A stretch of 64,000 bases of DNA from Actinomycetospora lutea. GTDB taxonomy: Bacteria; Actinomycetota; Actinomycetes; Mycobacteriales; Pseudonocardiaceae. The notes under the pieces were generated by a model, which saw only the letters and a program-made list of their open reading frames with translations, ran no database searches and was not told the DNA's origin. Shown piece by piece: positions 43,448 through 52,473 of the stretch; within the stretch, counting starts at the first letter, position 1, and the number at the start of each line of letters is the position of its first letter. The position numbers were made by a program, and so were the translations under genes. Location: the NCBI RefSeq assembly GCF_028737205.1, contig NZ_JAQZAL010000002.1, positions 124,001 through 188,000 of the forward strand, read 5' to 3'.

Positions 43448-44917
43448 ATGGCCGAGACGGACCGCGAACGCCGAGTGATCGACGAGGTCACCAAGGGCCT
43501 GATCATCGGCGGGTCGGTGCGCGACGCGACCGACGGGCGGACGTTCGGTGTCGAGGACCCCTCGACCGGCGAGCTCCTCTGCGACGTCGCCGACGCCTCG
43601 CCCGAGGACGGGATGGCCGCGCTCGACGCCGCCGCGGCCGCCCAGCCCTCCTGGGCGGCCACCGCCCCGCGCGAGCGCGGCGAGATCCTGCGCCGTGCCT
43701 TCGAGCTGGTCACCGAGCGGGCCGACGAGATCGCCCTGCTCATGACCCTCGAGATGGGCAAGCCCCTCGCCGAGTCGAAGGCGGAGATCACCTACGCCGC
43801 CGAGTTCTTCCGCTGGTTCTCCGAGGAGACCGTGCGCATCGCCGGCGAGTGGAAGGTCAACGCGACGGGCAGCGGCCGGGTGCTCGTGATGCGCCAGCCG
43901 ATCGGACCGTGCCTGCTGATCACGCCCTGGAACTTCCCGCTGGCCATGGGCACCCGCAAGATCGGCCCGGCGATCGCGGCGGGCTGCACCATGGTGATCA
44001 AGCCGGCCGGGCTCACGCCGCTGACGATCCTCAAGCTCGCCGACATCCTCGCCGAGGCCGGTCTGCCCGACGGCGTCCTCAACGTCGTCACCACGTCCTC
44101 CACCGGCAAGGTGATGGAGCCGCTGATCCGCGACGGGCGCATCCGCAAGCTCTCGTTCACCGGGTCCACCGAGGTCGGGCGCCGGCTGATCGAGCAGTCC
44201 GCCGAGCAGGTGCTCAAGACCTCGATGGAGCTCGGCGGCAACGCCCCGTTCGTCGTGTGCGCCGACGCCGACGTCGACGAGGCCGTGGCGGGCGCGATGC
44301 TCGCCAAGATGCGCAACATCGGCGAGGCGTGCACCGCGGCCAACCGCTTCTACGTGCACGCCGACATCGCCGAGGAGTTCACGAAGAAGCTCACCGAGCG
44401 CATGGGCGACATGAGGGTGGGCCGCGGCACCGAGGAGGGCGTGGAGGTCGGCCCGCTGGTGGAGGCCGACCAGCGCGACAAGGTCGCCGAGCTCGTCGAC
44501 GACGCCGTCCAGAAGGGGGCGGTCGTCCGCACGGGCGGCGAGGTGCCCTCGGGCGCGGGCTACTTCTACCCGCCGACGGTGCTCGCCGACGTGCCGACCT
44601 CGGCGCGCCTGGCCAAGGAGGAAATCTTCGGCCCGGTGGCGCCGATCTTCACGTTCACCGAGGACGACGACGCGATCCGGGCCGCCAACGACACCGAGTT
44701 CGGCCTGGTCAGCTACCTGTACACCCGCGATCTCAGCCGGGCGGTCCGCCTGTCCGAGCGGCTCGAGGCCGGCATGGTCGGGCTCAACCAGGGCATGGTC
44801 TCCAACGCCGGCGCGCCGTTCGGCGGCTGGAAGCAGTCGGGCCTGGGCCGCGAGGGCGGCAGCGTCGGTATCGAGGAGTACCTGGAGATCAAGTACGTCG
44901 CGATGACCGTGGAGTGA
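43448..44917 (+). CDS. Aldehyde dehydrogenase, succinate-semialdehyde-dehydrogenase-like
   Basis: 489 residues. WNFPLAMGTRKIGPAIAAGCTMVIKPAGLTPLT (cofactor site), KLSFTGSTEVGRRLIEQSAEQVLKTSMELGGNAPF (general-base Glu) and MRNIGEACTAANRF with the nucleophilic Cys. LEMGKPLAESKAEI and KEEIFGPVAPIFTF fit the GabD/NAD-dependent succinate-semialdehyde dehydrogenase branch. It oxidises an aldehyde to the acid with NAD(P)+. Strong GGGAGGGG ribosome site. It may end the P450 pathway of this island, or serve the 4-hydroxybutyrate operon at 55-57 kb. Confidence 0.93.
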   Translation: MAETDRERRVIDEVTKGLIIGGSVRDATDGRTFGVEDPSTGELLCDVADASPEDGMAALDAAAAAQPSWAATAPRERGEILRRAFELVTERADEIALLMTLEMGKPLAESKAEITYAAEFFRWFSEETVRIAGEWKVNATGSGRVLVMRQPIGPCLLITPWNFPLAMGTRKIGPAIAAGCTMVIKPAGLTPLTILKLADILAEAGLPDGVLNVVTTSSTGKVMEPLIRDGRIRKLSFTGSTEVGRRLIEQSAEQVLKTSMELGGNAPFVVCADADVDEAVAGAMLAKMRNIGEACTAANRFYVHADIAEEFTKKLTERMGDMRVGRGTEEGVEVGPLVEADQRDKVAELVDDAVQKGAVVRTGGEVPSGAGYFYPPTVLADVPTSARLAKEEIFGPVAPIFTFTEDDDAIRAANDTEFGLVSYLYTRDLSRAVRLSERLEAGMVGLNQGMVSNAGAPFGGWKQSGLGREGGSVGIEEYLEIKYVAMTVE

Positions 44918-44924
44918 AGCCGCC

Positions 44925-46691
44925 TCACCGGTTCCGGGGGTCGCCCTCGGGGAGGTGCTCGGGACCGGCAGCCCCGGCCGCCGCCTCGCCGACGGCGGGG
45001 GCCGAGGTCCCGATGTGACCCTCGAGCCGGAGCCGCTCGGCCATGTGCGGGTAGTGCAGCTCGAACGCGGGGCGCTCGGAGCGGATGCGCGGCAGCTCGG
45101 TGAAGTTGTGCCGCGGGGGCGGGCACGAGGTGGCCCACTCCAGCGAGTTGCCGTGCCCCCAGGGGTCGTCGACCTCCACCGGGCGCCCGAAGCGGTAGCT
45201 GTGGAACACGTTCCACAGGAACGGCAACGTGGACGCCCCGAGGATGAACGCCCCGATCGTGGAGATCGTGTTCAGGACGGTGAACCCGTCGGTGGCCGCG
45301 TAGTCCGCGTAGCGGCGCGGCATGCCCTCGTTGCCCACCCAGTGCTGCACCAGGAACGTCATGTGGAACCCGATGAACGTCAGCCAGAAGTGGAACTTGC
45401 CCACGCGCTCGTCCATCATCCGGCCGGTCATCTTCGGGAACCAGAAGTAGATCCCGGCGTAGGTGGCGAACACGATCGTGCCGAACAGCACGTAGTGGAA
45501 GTGCGCCACCACGAAGTACGAGTCCGACACGTGGAAGTCCAGCGGCGGGCTGGCCAGCAGCACGCCCGTGAGGCCGCCGAACAGGAACGTCACCAGGAAG
45601 CCCACCGCGAACAGCATCGGCGTCTCGAACGTCAGCTGGCCGCGCCACATGGTGCCGATCCAGTTGAAGAACTTGATGCCGGTCGGCACGGCGATGAGGT
45701 AGGTCGTGAAGGCGAAGAACGGGAGCAGCACCGCCCCCGTGGCGAACATGTGGTGCGCCCACACGGCCACCGAGAGCGCCCCGATCGCCACGGTGGCGAA
45801 CACGAGGGTCTTGTAGCCGAAGATCGGCTTGCGGCTGAACACCGGGAAGACCTCGGTGACGATGCCGAAGAACGGCAGCGCGACGATGTAGACCTCGGGG
45901 TGCCCGAAGAACCAGAACAGGTGCTGCCACAGGATCGCCCCGCCGTGCTCGGGCGCGAACAGCTGGGCGCCGAGGTGCCGGTCCGCCTCCAGACCGAGCA
46001 GCGCCGCGGTGAGGATCGGGAACACCATCAGCACGAGGATGACCGTCACCAGGATGTTCCAGGTGAAGATCGGCATCCGGAACATGGTCATGCCCGGGGC
46101 GCGCAGGCAGACGATGGTGGTGACGAAGTTGACGCCGCCGAGGATGGTGCCCAGACCGGCGACGACCAGGCCGAGCAACCACAGGTCGGCGCCGAGGCCC
46201 GGCGAGTGCGTGATGCCCGACAGCGGGGTGTAGGCGAACCAGCCGAAGGCGGCGGCGCCGTCCGGGGTGAAGAACCCGGTCAGCACGATGGTCCCGCCGA
46301 AGAGGAACAGCCAGTACGAGAAGGCGTTGAGCCGCGGGAACGCGACGTCGGGGGCGCCGATCTGCAGCGGGACGATGTAGTTGGCGAAGCCGAACAGGAT
46401 CGGTGTCGCGTAGAGCAGCAGCATGATCGTGCCGTGCATGGTGAACAGCTGGTTGTACTGGTCCACCGACAGGATCTGGAGACCCGGCTGGGCCAGCTCG
46501 GCGCGCATCAGCAGCGCCATGAGCCCGCCGACCATGAAGAACGCGAACGACGTGACGAGGTACAGGATCGCGATGTCCTTGGGGTCCGTCGTGCGCAGGT
46601 AGTGCGCGAACCCCGTCCCGCGTCTCGCCCTGCGCGCCGGGTAGGGCGTGGTGACGATCGGCGTGGGTGCCCGGCGTGCGGTGGTCGCCAT
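44925..46691 (-). CDS. ctaD: Cytochrome c oxidase subunit I
   Basis: 588 residues, twelve-helix heme-copper oxidase core of the aa3 complex. [23 protein letters not shown] contains the Cu-B His and the cross-linked Tyr, WAHHMFATG the further Cu-B histidines, and HFHYVLFGT the heme ligands near the C-terminal side. The K- and D-channel residues lie in the usual surroundings ([13 protein letters not shown]). It accepts electrons from cytochrome c and pumps protons. Monocistronic, with subunits II-IV elsewhere. Convergent with the ALDH gene, 7 bp apart. Confidence 0.97.
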   Translation of the reverse strand: MATTARRAPTPIVTTPYPARRARRGTGFAHYLRTTDPKDIAILYLVTSFAFFMVGGLMALLMRAELAQPGLQILSVDQYNQLFTMHGTIMLLLYATPILFGFANYIVPLQIGAPDVAFPRLNAFSYWLFLFGGTIVLTGFFTPDGAAAFGWFAYTPLSGITHSPGLGADLWLLGLVVAGLGTILGGVNFVTTIVCLRAPGMTMFRMPIFTWNILVTVILVLMVFPILTAALLGLEADRHLGAQLFAPEHGGAILWQHLFWFFGHPEVYIVALPFFGIVTEVFPVFSRKPIFGYKTLVFATVAIGALSVAVWAHHMFATGAVLLPFFAFTTYLIAVPTGIKFFNWIGTMWRGQLTFETPMLFAVGFLVTFLFGGLTGVLLASPPLDFHVSDSYFVVAHFHYVLFGTIVFATYAGIYFWFPKMTGRMMDERVGKFHFWLTFIGFHMTFLVQHWVGNEGMPRRYADYAATDGFTVLNTISTIGAFILGASTLPFLWNVFHSYRFGRPVEVDDPWGHGNSLEWATSCPPPRHNFTELPRIRSERPAFELHYPHMAERLRLEGHIGTSAPAVGEAAAGAAGPEHLPEGDPRNR

Positions 46692-46748
46692 GGTCGGCAG
46701 AGCTCCTCGGTCCCGGCGACGGATAACGAGGTGTGGAAGTGGCCCAGC

Positions 46749-47798
46749 TCACACGGTAGGAGCGGCTCCGGGCCCGGGCAAGAGGTCGCCGACGAGGTAC
46801 TCGCCCTCGAGGCGGTGGGGCGCCGGGGTGTCGTGCAGGACGAGCAGGCCCTCCGGCAGGACGGCGAGCCCCTCGGGGCGGTCGCAGCCGCGGCCCACCG
46901 CCACCTCGGTGACCAGTTCGACCTCGCCCGCGGTGATCGCCGGCGGGAGGGGGGTCGCCGCCGCCCCGCGCAGGCGCAGGACGCGCGCCGGGCCGTCGAG
47001 CACCATCGTCGGCCCGGCCAGCACGAGCAGGTCGTCGCCGTCACGCGCCAGGTCGCGCACGCCGAGTCCCTCGAGGTCCACGAAGTGCTTGCTCAGGCCG
47101 TCGAGCACGAGCTTCGGGCCCTCGGCGTGCACCGCGACCTCGAGCAGCACCGCCCACCCGCGCAGCACCGGGCCGCGCAGCCCGAGGACCACGCCCCCGC
47201 CGTGGTGCGCCGCGCGCACCGCGACGCCCTCGATGTCGAACCCGTTGTCCTTGCCCGGGATGCCGAGGAACGGCCCGAGGTGCTCGTCGTCGGCGAGCGC
47301 GCCCCACAGCCCCCGCCGGCCCGACGGCAGCCGCGCGGCCTCGCCGAGCCCGGGGACCTCCGTGCCCGCGCGCACGGTCCGCGGCCCGTCCGGGCCGTCG
47401 CGCAGGGGCAGGCGGGCGAGCACCCGGCGGGAGCGCTCCGGGGAGACGTCCGCGATCCTCGGCCCGACCTCGTCGGGCGGGGTACCGGGACGGACCCGCT
47501 TGCGCTTGGCGCTGTGGGAGCCGGCGACCCAGAGGCAGCCGTCGACCACGTCGAGGCCCTCCGCGTCGACCTCGTCCTCGGGCTCGCCCTTCAGCGCCAC
47601 CGCCTCGGTGAGCGGGACCTCCTCGGGCGCCTCCCAGCCCAGCGACCCGCCGCCGGGCTCGCGACGCAGCCGCAGCAGGGCGGAGCCCTCGTCGGGGGCG
47701 AGGAACATGGTGTCGCCCGTGACCGCGACGCCGGACAGGTCGACGCCGGCGGTCGGGGCGTAGGCGCCGAGCTCCAGGCGCACCGGCAGCGGGTTCAT
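46749..47798 (-). CDS. DUF3616-domain protein
   Basis: About 349 residues, no signal peptide. VDLSGVAVTGDTMFLAPDEGSALLRL, DVVDGCLWVAGSHSAKRKRV, DNGFDIEGVAVR, GLRGPVLRGWAVLLEV and RPEGLAVLPEGLLVLHD match DUF3616, which folds as a beta-propeller-like structure with repeated EG(L/V) turns. Function unknown. I prefer the ATG at 47798, which has GAGG 8 bp upstream, to the GTG at 47807. Eleven bp after the stop of a lipoprotein gene in the same direction. Confidence 0.85.
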   Translation of the reverse strand: MNPLPVRLELGAYAPTAGVDLSGVAVTGDTMFLAPDEGSALLRLRREPGGGSLGWEAPEEVPLTEAVALKGEPEDEVDAEGLDVVDGCLWVAGSHSAKRKRVRPGTPPDEVGPRIADVSPERSRRVLARLPLRDGPDGPRTVRAGTEVPGLGEAARLPSGRRGLWGALADDEHLGPFLGIPGKDNGFDIEGVAVRAAHHGGGVVLGLRGPVLRGWAVLLEVAVHAEGPKLVLDGLSKHFVDLEGLGVRDLARDGDDLLVLAGPTMVLDGPARVLRLRGAAATPLPPAITAGEVELVTEVAVGRGCDRPEGLAVLPEGLLVLHDTPAPHRLEGEYLVGDLLPGPGAAPTV

Positions 47799-47808
47799 CG
47801 CGTCCACC

Positions 47809-48204
47809 TCAGCGCTTCTGGAACGTGAAGACGGCCGTGCGGCCGTCGGACGACTCGAGGCGCACGGTCGACCCGTCCTCCACGAACGACCCGCCCTGCG
47901 GGATGCGCGTGACGGTGCCGTCGTCCTCGACGTCGACCCAACCGGGCCCGATGGCGTTCACTCCGAAGTCCACGCCGTCATTGTTCCGCGCCGGGCGCCG
48001 TGTGGTGCTGCTGCTGCGCGTCCGGGTCGACTGGTTCGCGTCGGGCTGGGAGACCTCGACCGGGGCGCCGCTGACCGTCGCCCGGCACGTGGCGCCGCTG
48101 CAGCTCACCGAGGTGCTGCTGCCGCCGCTGCAGCCGGCGAGCAGGCTGCCCGCGAGGACGACGAGGGCCAGCGCGCCGGCGGGGGAACCGAAGGGGGCGA
48201 TCAT
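47809..48204 (-). CDS. Small secreted lipoprotein
   Basis: 131 residues. Signal peptide with the lipobox LLAGC (Cys about 25), then SGGSSTSVSCSGATCRATV with a possible disulfide, a Ser/Thr/Arg linker, and a C-terminal region GVNAIGPGWVDVEDDGTVTRIPQGGSFVEDGSTVRLESSDGRTAVFTF that looks like a small beta-domain. No known family recognised. Probably co-transcribed with the DUF3616 gene downstream. Confidence 0.75.
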   Translation of the reverse strand: MIAPFGSPAGALALVVLAGSLLAGCSGGSSTSVSCSGATCRATVSGAPVEVSQPDANQSTRTRSSSTTRRPARNNDGVDFGVNAIGPGWVDVEDDGTVTRIPQGGSFVEDGSTVRLESSDGRTAVFTFQKR

Positions 48205-48247
48205 GCCCGCTGTGACGGTCCGAGCCGGCCGGAATGTTCCGGGCGGA

Positions 48248-49027
48248 TCAGGTCAGCGTGTCGACCAGGACCCGCGCCAGGTCCGCCGGCTCCCAGCCGT
48301 GCTCGGCGCCCGGCACCTCGCCGCGCTCCGCGTCGGGCAGCGCGGCGGCCAGCGCGTCGGCGGCCTCGACGAGGAACGGCCAGGCGGTGCTGCCGGTGAG
48401 CACGGTGGTCGGCACGGTCACCCGCGCCAGGGTGCCGTCGGCCAGCGCGTCGCCCGCCCACGCCAGCGCCTCGGCGTCCGCGGCCATCGTGGGCGCGATC
48501 CGCAGGTAACGCTCGCGGTCGGGCCCGGCGAGCATCGCGTCGAGCCACTCCGCGGGCATGCCGTCCATGGCGAAGCGCAGCGCGGCCTCGTGCTCGCCCG
48601 CCGCGGCGCGCTCGACGATGCCGTCGTGCCAGGCGCGCGCCTCGTCGCCGCCGTCGGTGCCGACCGGCACTTCCCACAGCACCAGCGCGTCGACGCCCGG
48701 CATCTGCGCCGCGGCGGCCAGCGCGATCGCCCCGCCCGAGGAGCTGCCGTAGAGCGCGGCCCGCCCGCCCAGCTCGTCGACCAGGGCCCGGATCGCCGCG
48801 ATCTCCCCGGCGAGCGTGAACGGGGCCTCGCCGGTCGACTCGCCCCGGCCGGGCCGGTCGTGGTGCACGACGTCGAGGCCGCGGCCGGCGAGCTCGCTGG
48901 TCAGCGCGCGCGTCGCCGGGTCGGTGACCCGCATCTGGCCGAGCCCGCCGACGAGCACCAGCGGGCGACCGCCCGACCCCTCGCGGTCGTAGGCGATCCG
49001 GCGCCCGTCGTCGGTGCGGACGTACAC
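48248..49027 (-). CDS. Alpha/beta hydrolase
   Basis: 259 residues. LVLVGGLGQMRVTDP (oxyanion-side loop), HHDRPGRGEST, the nucleophile elbow YGSSSGGA (G-x-S-x-G), an Asp around VPTTVLTGSTAW, and His in GAEHGW complete the triad of the canonical hydrolase-1 family. Could be an esterase, lactonase or haloperoxidase-like enzyme. GTG start, directly after the gltX stop, so translation is probably coupled to gltX. Confidence 0.88.
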   Translation of the reverse strand: MYVRTDDGRRIAYDREGSGGRPLVLVGGLGQMRVTDPATRALTSELAGRGLDVVHHDRPGRGESTGEAPFTLAGEIAAIRALVDELGGRAALYGSSSGGAIALAAAAQMPGVDALVLWEVPVGTDGGDEARAWHDGIVERAAAGEHEAALRFAMDGMPAEWLDAMLAGPDRERYLRIAPTMAADAEALAWAGDALADGTLARVTVPTTVLTGSTAWPFLVEAADALAAALPDAERGEVPGAEHGWEPADLARVLVDTLT

Positions 49028-49028
49028 C

Positions 49029-50705
49029 TCAGCCCGCCGAGCTCGCCAGGGCCCGCAACCGGCGGACGACCTCGTCGGCACCGAGCGCTCGGGTGACCTC
49101 GTAGAGGTCCGGACTGCGCTGCGCCCCGGTGATCGCCACGCGGGCCACGTTGGCGGCGTCGCGCAGCATGCCGGGGTAGGCGTCCGGGTCCTTCTTGTAC
49201 GTCTTCGGGTTCGGGGCGAAGCCGTGCCGGCTCGCGAGGTCGCGGATCTGCTGGAACCAGGTCGGCTGGTCGCCGTCGTGGGTGTAGGTGTCCGCCAGAT
49301 CCGCGGCGACGGTGCGCACCAGCGACGGGTCGAGGCCGCCGAAGCGCTCGTCGGCGGGGTCGGTGACGTCGGTGAAGAGCTCGGGGAAGAAGAAGCCGTA
49401 GGCCTCGCGGAAGTCCGACCACTTCGCGAGGTCCTTGCGCGGGTTCTCCACGCCGACCCGCTCGACGTCGATCGCGGCCGCCGCGAGCTCGGGGTTCGCG
49501 TCGAGCACCTTGACGATCTCGGGGTCGTACTCCGCGGCCCACACCCGCACGCCGGCGAGCACGTCCGGCCCGGGCAGCGCGGCGATGTGGTCGGCGGAGA
49601 TGTCGGAGAGCTTCACTGTGTCGACCAGCGGGCCGGCGAGCCCGAACTCGTCGAGGCGCAGCGGCGTGACCAGTGCTTCGGGCAGCGGCATGTCCGCGAG
49701 GCGGGGGTTGGCGAGCCCGCGCAGGTAGTACTGCACCGCGGGCACCGGGAACCCGGCCTCGAGGTAGAAGTCGACCGACGCCTCGGGGTCCTTGCGCTTC
49801 GACAGCTTGCGCTTCGACCCGCCCTCCTGCTTCATCAGCGGCGCGAGGTGCGCGTAGTCGACCGGCTCGAAGCCCAGCGCGGCGAACAGCTGACGGTGCG
49901 TCGGCACCGACGAGAGCCACTCCTCGGTGCGCACGACCAGGTTCGTGCGCATGAGGTGGTCGTCGACGGCGTGCGCGAAGTGGTAGGTCGGGAGGCGTAC
50001 GGGGCTCTCCGAGGTCTTGAGGATGACCACGTCGTTGTGGTTGTCCTCCATCTCGACGCGTCCGCGCAGGCGGTCGGTGAACGCGAACCGCTCCCCCACC
50101 TTGCCTTCGGACCGGAACCGCGCCACCCAGGGCTTGCCGGCGTCGAGAGCTGCCTGGACGTCCTCGGGCGAGGCGTCCCGCCACGGTGCCCAGCGGCCGT
50201 AGTAGCCGGTGGGCAGCTTGAGCGTGCGCTGCGCGCCGGAGATCTCCGCGAGCTCGTCCTTGGTGGCGAAGTCCGGGTAGGCCTTCCCCTGGCGCATGAG
50301 CTCGCGGACGTAGGCCTGGTAGATCGCCGCGCGCGCCGACTGGTGGTAGGGGCCGTAGTCGCCGCGCGGGGCCGCGAGCGCTCCGATCTCCAGGTCGCCC
50401 TCGTCGGGCACCAGGTCGAACGCCTCGAACGCGCGCCGGAACTGCTCGTCGGCGCCCTCGACCTCGCGGCTCTGGTCGGTGTCCTCGATGCGCAGCACGT
50501 AGACGCCGTCGGTCGAGTGCGCGAGGTCGCGCGACACCATCGCGGTGTACAGGCCGCCGATGTGCACGAACCCCGTCGGGCTCGGGCCGAAGCGCGTCAC
50601 CAGCGCGCCGTCGGCCAGCGCGCGGGGGGGATAGCGCTCCTCGAGCTCGGCGGGCTCGGGCAGGTCGGCCGGGAACAGGCCGTCGACGAGGGCGCGATCG
50701 AGCAT
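49029..50705 (-). CDS. gltX: Glutamyl-tRNA synthetase of divergent (clostridial-like) type
   Basis: 558 residues, longer than the usual 490 of actinobacterial GluRS. Class I motifs are present: RFGPSPTGFVHIGGLYTA (HIGH at 48-51) and KLSKRK (300-305) for KMSKS; RIEDTDQSREVEGA binds glutamate. The segment SKRKLSKRKDPEA and the phrase YHFAHAVDDHLMRTNLVVRTEEWLSSVPTHRQLFAALGF resemble the long GluRS form that I associate with clostridia rather than the standard actinobacterial enzyme. It could be the sole GluRS or a second, transferred copy; only a genome search can tell. ATG start. Confidence 0.9.
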   Translation of the reverse strand: MLDRALVDGLFPADLPEPAELEERYPPRALADGALVTRFGPSPTGFVHIGGLYTAMVSRDLAHSTDGVYVLRIEDTDQSREVEGADEQFRRAFEAFDLVPDEGDLEIGALAAPRGDYGPYHQSARAAIYQAYVRELMRQGKAYPDFATKDELAEISGAQRTLKLPTGYYGRWAPWRDASPEDVQAALDAGKPWVARFRSEGKVGERFAFTDRLRGRVEMEDNHNDVVILKTSESPVRLPTYHFAHAVDDHLMRTNLVVRTEEWLSSVPTHRQLFAALGFEPVDYAHLAPLMKQEGGSKRKLSKRKDPEASVDFYLEAGFPVPAVQYYLRGLANPRLADMPLPEALVTPLRLDEFGLAGPLVDTVKLSDISADHIAALPGPDVLAGVRVWAAEYDPEIVKVLDANPELAAAAIDVERVGVENPRKDLAKWSDFREAYGFFFPELFTDVTDPADERFGGLDPSLVRTVAADLADTYTHDGDQPTWFQQIRDLASRHGFAPNPKTYKKDPDAYPGMLRDAANVARVAITGAQRSPDLYEVTRALGADEVVRRLRALASSAG

Positions 50706-50735
50706 GAGGCCCGATCCTACGAGGTGCCGGCGCCC

Positions 50736-51950
50736 TCAGACGGTGTCGGGCAGGTCCCCGGTGGCGTGGCGTCCCGCGGCGCCGTTCGACTCCGCCGAGG
50801 GTCGGGTTCCGCTGCGCTCCACCTCCGGGGGCTCCGCGGAGGTCGCGGCCTCGGCGCGCTGCTCGGCGGCGGCGACGACCTTGGCGATCTCCGGGTCGGT
50901 GCTGGTGTCGAACCAGTCGGCGACGTCGGCGTCGGTCTCGCCGGGCCGCGCGATCGGGGTGCCGTCGTCCGGCGAGGGCGTGTAGCGGAAGACGCCGTCC
51001 TCGCCGGGCGCGCCCAGCATCTTGGTGAAGCCCTCGAGCGCCTTGCCGAAGTCGCTGGGCACCATCCAGACCTTGTTGGCCTCGCCCTGCGCCATCTGCG
51101 GCAGCGTCTGCAGGTACTGGTAGGCCAGCATCTCCGGGGTCGGGCGGCCGGCCTTGATGGCGGCGAAGGTCTTCTCGATGGCCTTGGCCTCGCCCTGCGC
51201 CTGGTAGTACTGCGCCGCCCGCTCGCCCTGGGCGCGCAGCATCGTGGACTGCCGGTCGGCCTCGGCCTCGAGGATGGCGGCCTGCTTCGCGCCCTCGGCG
51301 GAGAGGATCGCGGCCTGCTTGTTGCCCTGGGCCTGGGCGATCGCCGCCTCGCGGTGGCCCTCGGCGGTGAGGATCATCGCCCGCTTCTCGCGGTCGGCCT
51401 TCATCTGCCGCTCCATCGAGTCCTGGATCGACGGCGGCGGGTCGATGGCCTTGAGCTCGACGCGCACCACCCGCAGGCCCCACGGCCCCGTGGCGTCGTC
51501 GAGGGCGCGGCGCAGGCGCGAGTTGATCGTCTCCCGGGAGGTCAGCGCCTCCTCCAGGCTCATGCCGCCGACGACGTCGCGCAGCGTCGTCGTGGTGAGC
51601 TGCTGGACGCCGTTGATGTAGTCGGAGATCTCGTAGACGGCGTTGCTCGGCTCGGTGACCTGGTAGTAGACGACGGTGTCGATCGAGACCGTCAGGTTGT
51701 CCTGGGTGATCACCGGCTGCGGCGGGAACGAGACGACCTGCTCCCAGAGCGCCACCCGCTCGCGGATGCGGTCGATGAACGGCACGAGGAAGGTCAGCCC
51801 GGGGGCCGCGGTGCGCTGGTAGCGCCCGAGCCGCTCTATGACCGCGGCCTCGGCCTGGCGGACCACCGTGATGCTCTTGACCACCGCCGTGATGATGAGG
51901 ATCAGCGCCGCGGCGATGACCACGTAGAGCACGAGCGTCGCGGGCTCCAT
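50736..51950 (-). CDS. SPFH/Band-7 (stomatin/HflK-like) membrane protein
   Basis: 404 residues. N-terminal membrane helix (about 6-26), then the Band-7 domain (VVRQAEAAVIERLGRYQRTAAPGLTFLVPFIDRI; VYYQVTEPSNAVYEISDYINGVQQLTTTTLRDVVGGMSLEEALTSRETIN). A long helical region follows with repeated EA/QA segments (GHREAAIAQAQGNKQAAILSAEGAKQAAI) that forms the coiled-coil cage wall, and an Asp/Glu-rich tail. SPFH proteins organise membrane microdomains or protease complexes. It overlaps the NfeD gene by 1 bp, the usual partner. Confidence 0.93.
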   Translation of the reverse strand: MEPATLVLYVVIAAALILIITAVVKSITVVRQAEAAVIERLGRYQRTAAPGLTFLVPFIDRIRERVALWEQVVSFPPQPVITQDNLTVSIDTVVYYQVTEPSNAVYEISDYINGVQQLTTTTLRDVVGGMSLEEALTSRETINSRLRRALDDATGPWGLRVVRVELKAIDPPPSIQDSMERQMKADREKRAMILTAEGHREAAIAQAQGNKQAAILSAEGAKQAAILEAEADRQSTMLRAQGERAAQYYQAQGEAKAIEKTFAAIKAGRPTPEMLAYQYLQTLPQMAQGEANKVWMVPSDFGKALEGFTKMLGAPGEDGVFRYTPSPDDGTPIARPGETDADVADWFDTSTDPEIAKVVAAAEQRAEAATSAEPPEVERSGTRPSAESNGAAGRHATGDLPDTV

Positions 51951-52456
51951 CAGCTCTCTCCCTGGAGGGGCGGGCGGGACGGGTGGTGCGGGCCGGACGA
52001 CGGCCCGGTGACCACGGCGGTCGCCCCGCGGATGTCGACGACGACCACGGGGTCGCCGGTGGCCAGTGCGTCGCCGTCGTGGAGGGCACGTGCCGTCCAC
52101 AGCGCGCCGCCGATGCGCACGGTGCCGGCGTCGCCCGCGGTGATCGCGTCGACGACCTCGGCGTCGACACCGAGCAGCGCCTGCGGGCCGGCGTTCACGC
52201 CCTCGGGGCGGTCGGTGCGGAAGCGGCGCTGCAGCGCGGGGCGCGCGAGCAGGATCAGCACCAGGGCGGACAGGCCGAAGACGGCGACGTCGACCCCGAG
52301 CGGGGCACCGAGCGCGGAGGCCCCGGCGGTGACGAGCGCGGCGAGCCCGAGCATGAGCAGGACGAAGGTGCCGGTCACGAGTTCGACCGCGACGAGCACC
52401 ACCCCCGCGATCGCCCACAGCAGCGGGATCACACCGGCGAGTGTGCCAGAGACCAC
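51950..52456 (-). CDS. NfeD-family membrane protein
   Basis: 168 residues. Three helices at about 8-28, 33-50 and 54-72 (WAIAGVVLVAVELVTGTFVLLMLGLAALVTAG) are followed by the cytoplasmic OB-fold domain of NfeD: LLGVDAEVVDAITAGDAGTVRIGGALWTARALHDGDALATGDPVVVVDIRGATAVV. It lacks the N-terminal protease of long NfeD proteins. Works with the SPFH protein encoded directly downstream. GTG start. Confidence 0.9.
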   Translation of the reverse strand: MVSGTLAGVIPLLWAIAGVVLVAVELVTGTFVLLMLGLAALVTAGASALGAPLGVDVAVFGLSALVLILLARPALQRRFRTDRPEGVNAGPQALLGVDAEVVDAITAGDAGTVRIGGALWTARALHDGDALATGDPVVVVDIRGATAVVTGPSSGPHHPSRPPLQGES

Positions 52457-52473
52457 TTGCCGCGAGCGTGAGT

